A stretch of 64,000 nt of DNA, taken from positions 62,001 through 126,000 of the forward strand of contig JBCHKQ010000001.1 in NCBI GenBank assembly GCA_039023545.1, in the 5' to 3' direction. The position numbers and the translations under genes were made by a program. Below the pieces are notes generated by a model. That model did not search any database, was not told the origin of the DNA, and was given only the letters and a program-made list of their open reading frames with translations. The DNA comes from Spirochaetia bacterium 38H-sp (GTDB taxonomy: Bacteria; Spirochaetota; Spirochaetia; Winmispirales; Winmispiraceae). Of the stretch, positions 60,069 to 64,000 are shown piece by piece (position 1 is the stretch's first letter; each line of letters starts with the position of its first letter).

Positions 60069-62396
60069 ATGAAAATAAAATCTTTTACAATTCTAATAAC
60101 AGCATTATTACTAACAAGTTGTTCCCTAACCTCACCGGACAGCAACAGAACACTGGAAAGTGCAGGAAGATTTGCAAGCCCTATCAATCAATTTAACTAT
60201 GTAGATGCTTTTGCTAAGTCAATATTATTTTATGAAGCAAGCTGGTGTGGTCCGGATGCAGGCAATAACAGACTAGCATGGAGAGGGCCTTGCCATACAG
60301 AAGACGGAAAGGATGTAGGACTGGACCTTACAGGCGGATTTCATGATGCAGGCGACCATGTAAAATTTGGGTTACCTCAGGCATATGCAGCATCAACACT
60401 GGGTTGGGCATACTACGAATATAAAGACACCTTTGTTGCAACAGGACAAGATTCTTATATGCTCAACATCTTAAAACATTTTACTGACTATTTTCTAAAA
60501 AGTTACACTAATCCGACAACTTTATACTATCAAGTAGGTGATGGAACTGTAGATCATTCTTACTGGGGACCACCAGAGCTTCAGGATACAAATAGACCGA
60601 CACTTTTTGTTGCAACACCAAGTACTCCTGCATCGGATATTGCAGGTCAGATGGCAGCTGCACTCGCCATAATGTCCATAAACTACAAAGATATTGATCC
60701 GACCTATAGTCAAAAATGCTTGGAAGCTGCAGAAAACCTCTTCGCCTTTGGAAATACATACAGAGGCGCAAGTAAAAGCGGTGGTTTTTATGAGCCCGGT
60801 GACTATAAGGATGAACTTACTTGGGGAGCTTTATGGCTATATATCGCAACAGGAAATACAACTTACCTGGATAGTGTAAAAGCTCTTCTTAAGGAAAAAG
60901 GAATTGATGGTAGCAATTCATACACCAACTCTTGGACAATCTGCTGGGATGATGTCTGGGCAGGAGTTTTTGTAAAACTCGCACATATAACCAAGGACGC
61001 TTTTTATATAAAAATAGCAGAAGACAATTTGGACTTTTGGCTCAACAGGATTCCATACACCTCTGGAGGTCTTGCATATCTTAACTCATGGGGAGTGCTT
61101 AGATACAGTGCAGCAGAAGCCATGATAGCAATGGTATATTCTAAGTATTTTCCCAATCAGCAATACATAGATTTTGCACTGTCTCAGATAAACTATATAC
61201 TCGGTGACAATCCGTTGGGAATGTCCTACGAGGTAGGTTTTGGCAACAACTATCCTAAATTTCCTCACCACAGAGCAGCGAGTGGAAGATTAGAAGGACC
61301 TCCAGCAAACGAAAGCAAAACAGATCCTGAAAAGCACCTTTTATATGGCGCTCTTGTTGGCGGCCCAGATGATACAGATAACTATTCCGATGCAATTGAT
61401 TCATACGAACACACTGAAGTTGCTCTAGATTATAACGCGGGTTTTGTAGGTGCACTGGCAGGGGTTGTCAACTATTTTGGAGCAAATCAAAGTCCGGAAC
61501 CTACTCCAGGTATAGAGCCTAATCAGCCAGAAATATACGTAAGCGCATATAAAGTAGAAGACACCAATCAGCAAACAGTTATAAAGGCGTATATAAACAA
61601 TAATACTTTATTACCTCCACGTTGGGAAACAGGATTAAGCTTTAGATACTTTGTAGATCTCAGCGAGATATATCAAAGCGGCCACACTGTCAATGATATA
61701 ACATCAGCTGTATTTTATGGTCCTAATAATGGCACAATATCAGCACTGCTCCCATGGGACAAAGAGAATCATATCTATTATGTAGAAGCAAGTTGGCCTG
61801 ATTCTCAGCTCTATGGAAAAGTGGAGTTCCAATTTTCCATTGCATCTTACAATGCTCCCGTATGGAACTCATCCAATGACTTTTCTGCCCAAGGGATTCC
61901 CTTAACCGCTCCAGACATAATAAGCGAGAACATTGCGGTATACAAAAACGGAATATTAATTTATGGAAAAGAACCTACAGGGATAATTACTCCGCCACCA
62001 ACACCTACTCCAACACCTACTCCAACACCTACTCCAACACCTACTCCTACTCCAACACCTACTCCTACTCCAACACCTACTCCTACTCCTACTCCTACTC
62101 CTACTCCTACTCCTACTCCAACAGCTACACCTACTCCAACTCAGGGTACTTATGAGCTTATAACTCTGCCTTTTACTTACGACGGTGCCGGCGAGTTCTT
62201 CTGGAAGACAGATGCTTTTAGCACTACTGTTAACTGGAATAGGTTTATCAACTCATGGAATCTTGATCTTCTTGACGTAAACGGCGTTGATATAACCAAC
62301 ACATGGACAGCCCAGCATACAATACCTGCTGCAGACGGATTCTGGTACATTCACTACAAAGGCTCAGTTCCATCATCCCATATTGAGATAAAATAA
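60069..62396 (+). CDS. GH9 cellulase lipoprotein with CBM3c and CBM64, second paralogue
   Basis: A 775-residue lipoprotein (lipobox LTSC, C18). GH9 domain with FHDAGDHVKFGLP (D93, D96), VGFGNNYPKFPHHRAASG and acid E450 in TEVALDYNAGF; a CBM3c-like domain at about 495-640; PT linker; CBM64-like domain. Its GH9 part is clearly diverged from the first GH9 in protein and in codon choice (A-rich third positions), while the CBM64 part is nearly identical in DNA. AAAGGAG precedes the ATG. Confidence 0.93.
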   Translation: MKIKSFTILITALLLTSCSLTSPDSNRTLESAGRFASPINQFNYVDAFAKSILFYEASWCGPDAGNNRLAWRGPCHTEDGKDVGLDLTGGFHDAGDHVKFGLPQAYAASTLGWAYYEYKDTFVATGQDSYMLNILKHFTDYFLKSYTNPTTLYYQVGDGTVDHSYWGPPELQDTNRPTLFVATPSTPASDIAGQMAAALAIMSINYKDIDPTYSQKCLEAAENLFAFGNTYRGASKSGGFYEPGDYKDELTWGALWLYIATGNTTYLDSVKALLKEKGIDGSNSYTNSWTICWDDVWAGVFVKLAHITKDAFYIKIAEDNLDFWLNRIPYTSGGLAYLNSWGVLRYSAAEAMIAMVYSKYFPNQQYIDFALSQINYILGDNPLGMSYEVGFGNNYPKFPHHRAASGRLEGPPANESKTDPEKHLLYGALVGGPDDTDNYSDAIDSYEHTEVALDYNAGFVGALAGVVNYFGANQSPEPTPGIEPNQPEIYVSAYKVEDTNQQTVIKAYINNNTLLPPRWETGLSFRYFVDLSEIYQSGHTVNDITSAVFYGPNNGTISALLPWDKENHIYYVEASWPDSQLYGKVEFQFSIASYNAPVWNSSNDFSAQGIPLTAPDIISENIAVYKNGILIYGKEPTGIITPPPTPTPTPTPTPTPTPTPTPTPTPTPTPTPTPTPTPTPTPTPTATPTPTQGTYELITLPFTYDGAGEFFWKTDAFSTTVNWNRFINSWNLDLLDVNGVDITNTWTAQHTIPAADGFWYIHYKGSVPSSHIEIK

Positions 62397-62441
62397 GCTC
62401 CATCTTCTCTCATTGGGGACCATCCGGTCCCCTCTCTTCTC
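62096..62441 (+). repeat. CBM64 DNA module with 3' terminator, copy 3
   Basis: Nearly identical to 59671-60015, with one GCT-type triplet lost near 62330, which removes one alanine of the AAAD stretch. The identity continues through the stop and terminator to 62441; the left edge lies in the PT-coding repeats and is approximate. Confidence 0.88.
62415..62439 (+). terminator. Terminator after the second GH9 gene
   Basis: A duplicate of the GGGGACC/GGTCCCC hairpin at 59989, followed by TCTCTTCT. Confidence 0.65.
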
Positions 62442-62479
62442 TATCTTATTTGCACGAAACCTACACACAAAACATTATA

Positions 62480-62635
62480 CCGAACGTCGGACCTGAGCCA
62501 TATAAGGCAAAACAGGAAGGAAACCTCAGCCCCTCCTGCCTTCGGCATATATGCTGTACACAAAAGAAGCGTCGCTTTCTTATTAATGCATCTGCCTGAG
62601 GCAGCATGGGCCGCAGGAAGCGGCCATGCGTTCGG
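62480..62635. repeat. CCGAACG hairpin element, inverted pair
   Basis: Left: CCGAACG (62480-62486), imperfect arms, tail CTGCCTTCGGCATATA. Right, inverted: CTGCCTGAGGCAG (62592-62604), the stem CATGGGCCGC/GCGGCCATG and CGTTCGG (62629-62635). It fills most of the 310-base gap between the cellulase and nth; no gene is seen there. Confidence 0.75.
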
Positions 62636-62672
62636 CATAAAAAAGCAGCATCCTTATAGTACTCGCAAAAAC

Positions 62673-62701
62673 TTGAAATCTATCTGCTCAAGCGGTATAA
62701 A
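62673..62701 (+). promoter_or_regulatory. Promoter of nth, leaderless
   Basis: TTGAAA (62673-62678), a 17-base spacer and TATAAA (62696-62701), then 5 bases to the ATG at 62707. No Shine-Dalgarno. Confidence 0.6.
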
Positions 62702-62706
62702 AAGAT

Positions 62707-63330
62707 ATGAATAAAAACTTTGACAAAATCTACTCGATTCTTCTCAAAGCATATCCAGACCTCTCGTCTTTTATAGAATACAAGCAGCCCTTTGAGCTCC
62801 TTATAGGCGTAATACTGTCTGCCCAATCTACTGACAGGCAGGTCAATATAATCCTCCCAAATCTCTTTGCGCGCTACCCGGGAGCAGCAGAGCTTGCGCA
62901 GGCAAGTCAAAAGGACGTAGAAGAGCTCATAAGAAGCGTGGGATTCTATCGTATAAAAGCAGCCAACATAATAAAAACCGCAGACATCATCCATAACCAG
63001 CACGGCGGAACAATCCCGAGCAGCATGGAAGAACTTACAGCACTTCCTGGAGTAGGAAGGAAAAGCGCCAACGTCATAAGAGGCACAATATACGGACTTC
63101 CGGCAATCATCGTGGACACCCATTTTATGCGCGTAAGCCGACGGCTGGGACTGACAGAGCAAAAAACACCGGAAAAAATAGAGAAAGACCTGGCAGCAAA
63201 AATCCCACCGAAAAAACAATACCCACTCTCCATGACAGTAAACCGCCATGGAAGAACAACCTGCCATGCAAGAAAACCTGACTGCACAAACTGCATACTC
63301 AGAGACTACTGCCCCAAAATAGGACTATAA
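62707..63330 (+). CDS. nth: Endonuclease III (DNA glycosylase/AP lyase)
   Basis: Removes oxidised pyrimidines from DNA. 207 residues: helix-hairpin-helix LPGVGRKSANVI with catalytic K119, D137 in IIVDTHFMRVSRRLGL and the C-terminal 4Fe-4S motif C-x6-C-x2-C-x5-C (CHARKPDCTNCILRDYC). The TAA stop leads directly into a CCGAACG element. Confidence 0.95.
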   Translation: MNKNFDKIYSILLKAYPDLSSFIEYKQPFELLIGVILSAQSTDRQVNIILPNLFARYPGAAELAQASQKDVEELIRSVGFYRIKAANIIKTADIIHNQHGGTIPSSMEELTALPGVGRKSANVIRGTIYGLPAIIVDTHFMRVSRRLGLTEQKTPEKIEKDLAAKIPPKKQYPLSMTVNRHGRTTCHARKPDCTNCILRDYCPKIGL

Positions 63331-63331
63331 A

Positions 63332-63403
63332 CCGAACGCAGAAACTGCGCCATATAAAGAAAAGCCCCAAACAAAGCGCAGCTTCTGCTGCCTACGGCAA
63401 ATA
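63332..63403 (+). repeat. CCGAACG hairpin element, single unit
   Basis: CCGAACG (63332-63338), arms CAGAAACTGCGC and GCGCAGCTTCTG with a long loop, then CTGCCTACGGCAAATA (63388-63403). It begins 1 base after the nth stop. Confidence 0.8.
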
Positions 63404-63465
63404 AGCTGCAAAACAAATTGCTCTGGGGAAGAAAACAAAGTTACTCTCTATAATTGAGAATTTTT

Positions 63466-64000
63466 TTAAGGTAAGGTGAATAAAGCTTTAAGCACTGTTT
63501 TCTGATCTATGTCTAAAGATTTTACAAATTCTGAAACGTATTTTGGATATTGATCTTTGATTAAAACAAGAATATTAAATATATCTATATTTTTGCTTTT
63601 GATATACCTTGCCATCTGGAAGTCCTTTCTTATAAAATATACAGCATCTCCTAGATATTCGTGTATAGTACTTAAAACATTTACATCCGCTCCTTTTTGA
63701 ATAAGAAAATCAGCCAAATCAAAGTGGTAGTTTGAGATAGCTGTTAGCAGAGGTTCTTCATTTCTTGCATGCACATCGGCTCCGTATTGTAATAATACAT
63801 CTACAATCTGATGATAGTTTTTTTCTACGGCAAATATCAGTGCTGCATCTTTAAATGCATGAACATCTGCACCATTATCTAAGAGGAATTTTACAATTTC
63901 AACGCTTTGGGCAAGTACGGCTTTTACTATTGTATAGCCAAGGGCTGCGTGTATATTTGCACCATATGGGATAAGCATTTTTACTATATCCAGATTTCCT
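63466..64000 (-). CDS. Ankyrin-repeat protein, 5' end beyond the window
   Basis: The visible C-terminal part (about 178 residues) has at least three ankyrin repeats: VEIVKFLLDNGADVHA, HQIVDVLLQYGADVHA and FDLADFLIQKGADVNV, followed by a helical tail. The frame stays open to position 64000, reading GNLDIVKMLIPYGANI, which is another repeat, so the gene is cut by the window edge and the ATG at 63978 is internal. Ankyrin proteins bind other proteins; no partner can be inferred. Confidence 0.85.
   Translation of the reverse strand, partial: GNLDIVKMLIPYGANIHAALGYTIVKAVLAQSVEIVKFLLDNGADVHAFKDAALIFAVEKNYHQIVDVLLQYGADVHARNEEPLLTAISNYHFDLADFLIQKGADVNVLSTIHEYLGDAVYFIRKDFQMARYIKSKNIDIFNILVLIKDQYPKYVSEFVKSLDIDQKTVLKALFTLP

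Noticed and set aside
12659-63403. Hairpin elements as integron attC sites
   Set aside because: They sit at gene 3' ends and keep structure over sequence like attC, but lack the RYYYAAC/GTTRRRY boxes, occur in both orientations and flank housekeeping genes; no integrase is present.

Overview
The window looks like the chromosome of a cellulolytic, strictly anaerobic spirochaete of moderate to low G+C. Three lipoprotein cellulases (GH9, GH5, GH9) end in a domain I recognise as CBM64, a family first described in Spirochaeta thermophila. Anaerobic or redox genes are common: B12-dependent ribonucleotide reductase, hybrid-cluster protein, a ferredoxin-type protein and ferredoxin:thioredoxin reductase. 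All identifications are by eye; no database search was run.

Layout. 1-2.7 kb: metG and a small unknown gene. 2.9-11.0 kb: a sugar-sensing and uptake block. xylFGH (minus strand) stands divergent to an NtrC-type regulator, a histidine kinase whose N-terminus is a degenerate sugar-ABC ATPase, and a GH16-like lipoprotein that lacks the catalytic motif. xylF has a near-perfect sigma-54 -24/-12 promoter with paired upstream palindromic sites. 11.1-15.7 kb: lnt, then the zinc uptake operon znuA-znuC-znuB-zur with a palindromic operator. 16-21.9 kb: leuCD, threonine aldolase, FTR/glutaredoxin, a HExxH protein, a thioesterase and an RRM RNA-binding protein. 22-36 kb: a predicted envelope protein, nrdJ, alpha-2-macroglobulin plus PBP1C, and rpmB. 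36-41 kb: hcp/ferredoxin divergent to an HcpR-like regulator, a parvulin and a lipoprotein. 41.0-53.9 kb: a complete type III-A CRISPR-Cas locus (CARF protein, cas6, cas10, csm2-5, csx1, cas1, two tandem cas2 genes, 21 repeats and 20 spacers), bracketed by a 42-bp perfect direct repeat. 53.9-55.5 kb: fumC and two tRNAs. 55.8-62.4 kb: the cellulases. 62.7-64 kb: nth and a truncated ankyrin-repeat gene.

Three things run across the window. First, a family of intergenic hairpin elements (at least 12 loci, about 18 units) has fixed ends, CCGAACG and CTGCC-nnn-GGCA, around a variable stem that keeps its pairing; it often starts at or inside gene 3' ends. Second, several genes (metG, the NtrC-like regulator, ltaE, the HExxH protein, cas6, nth) have a good -35/-10 promoter only 5-8 bases before the ATG and no Shine-Dalgarno, so they are probably leaderless. 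Third, the 3' CBM64 modules of the three cellulase genes are nearly identical in DNA, which points to recent duplication or gene conversion.

The strongest candidates for undescribed biology are the ABC-ATPase/histidine-kinase fusion with its sigma-54 xylose operon and dead GH16 lipoprotein, and the covarying CCGAACG hairpin family, two identical copies of which flank the CRISPR island.
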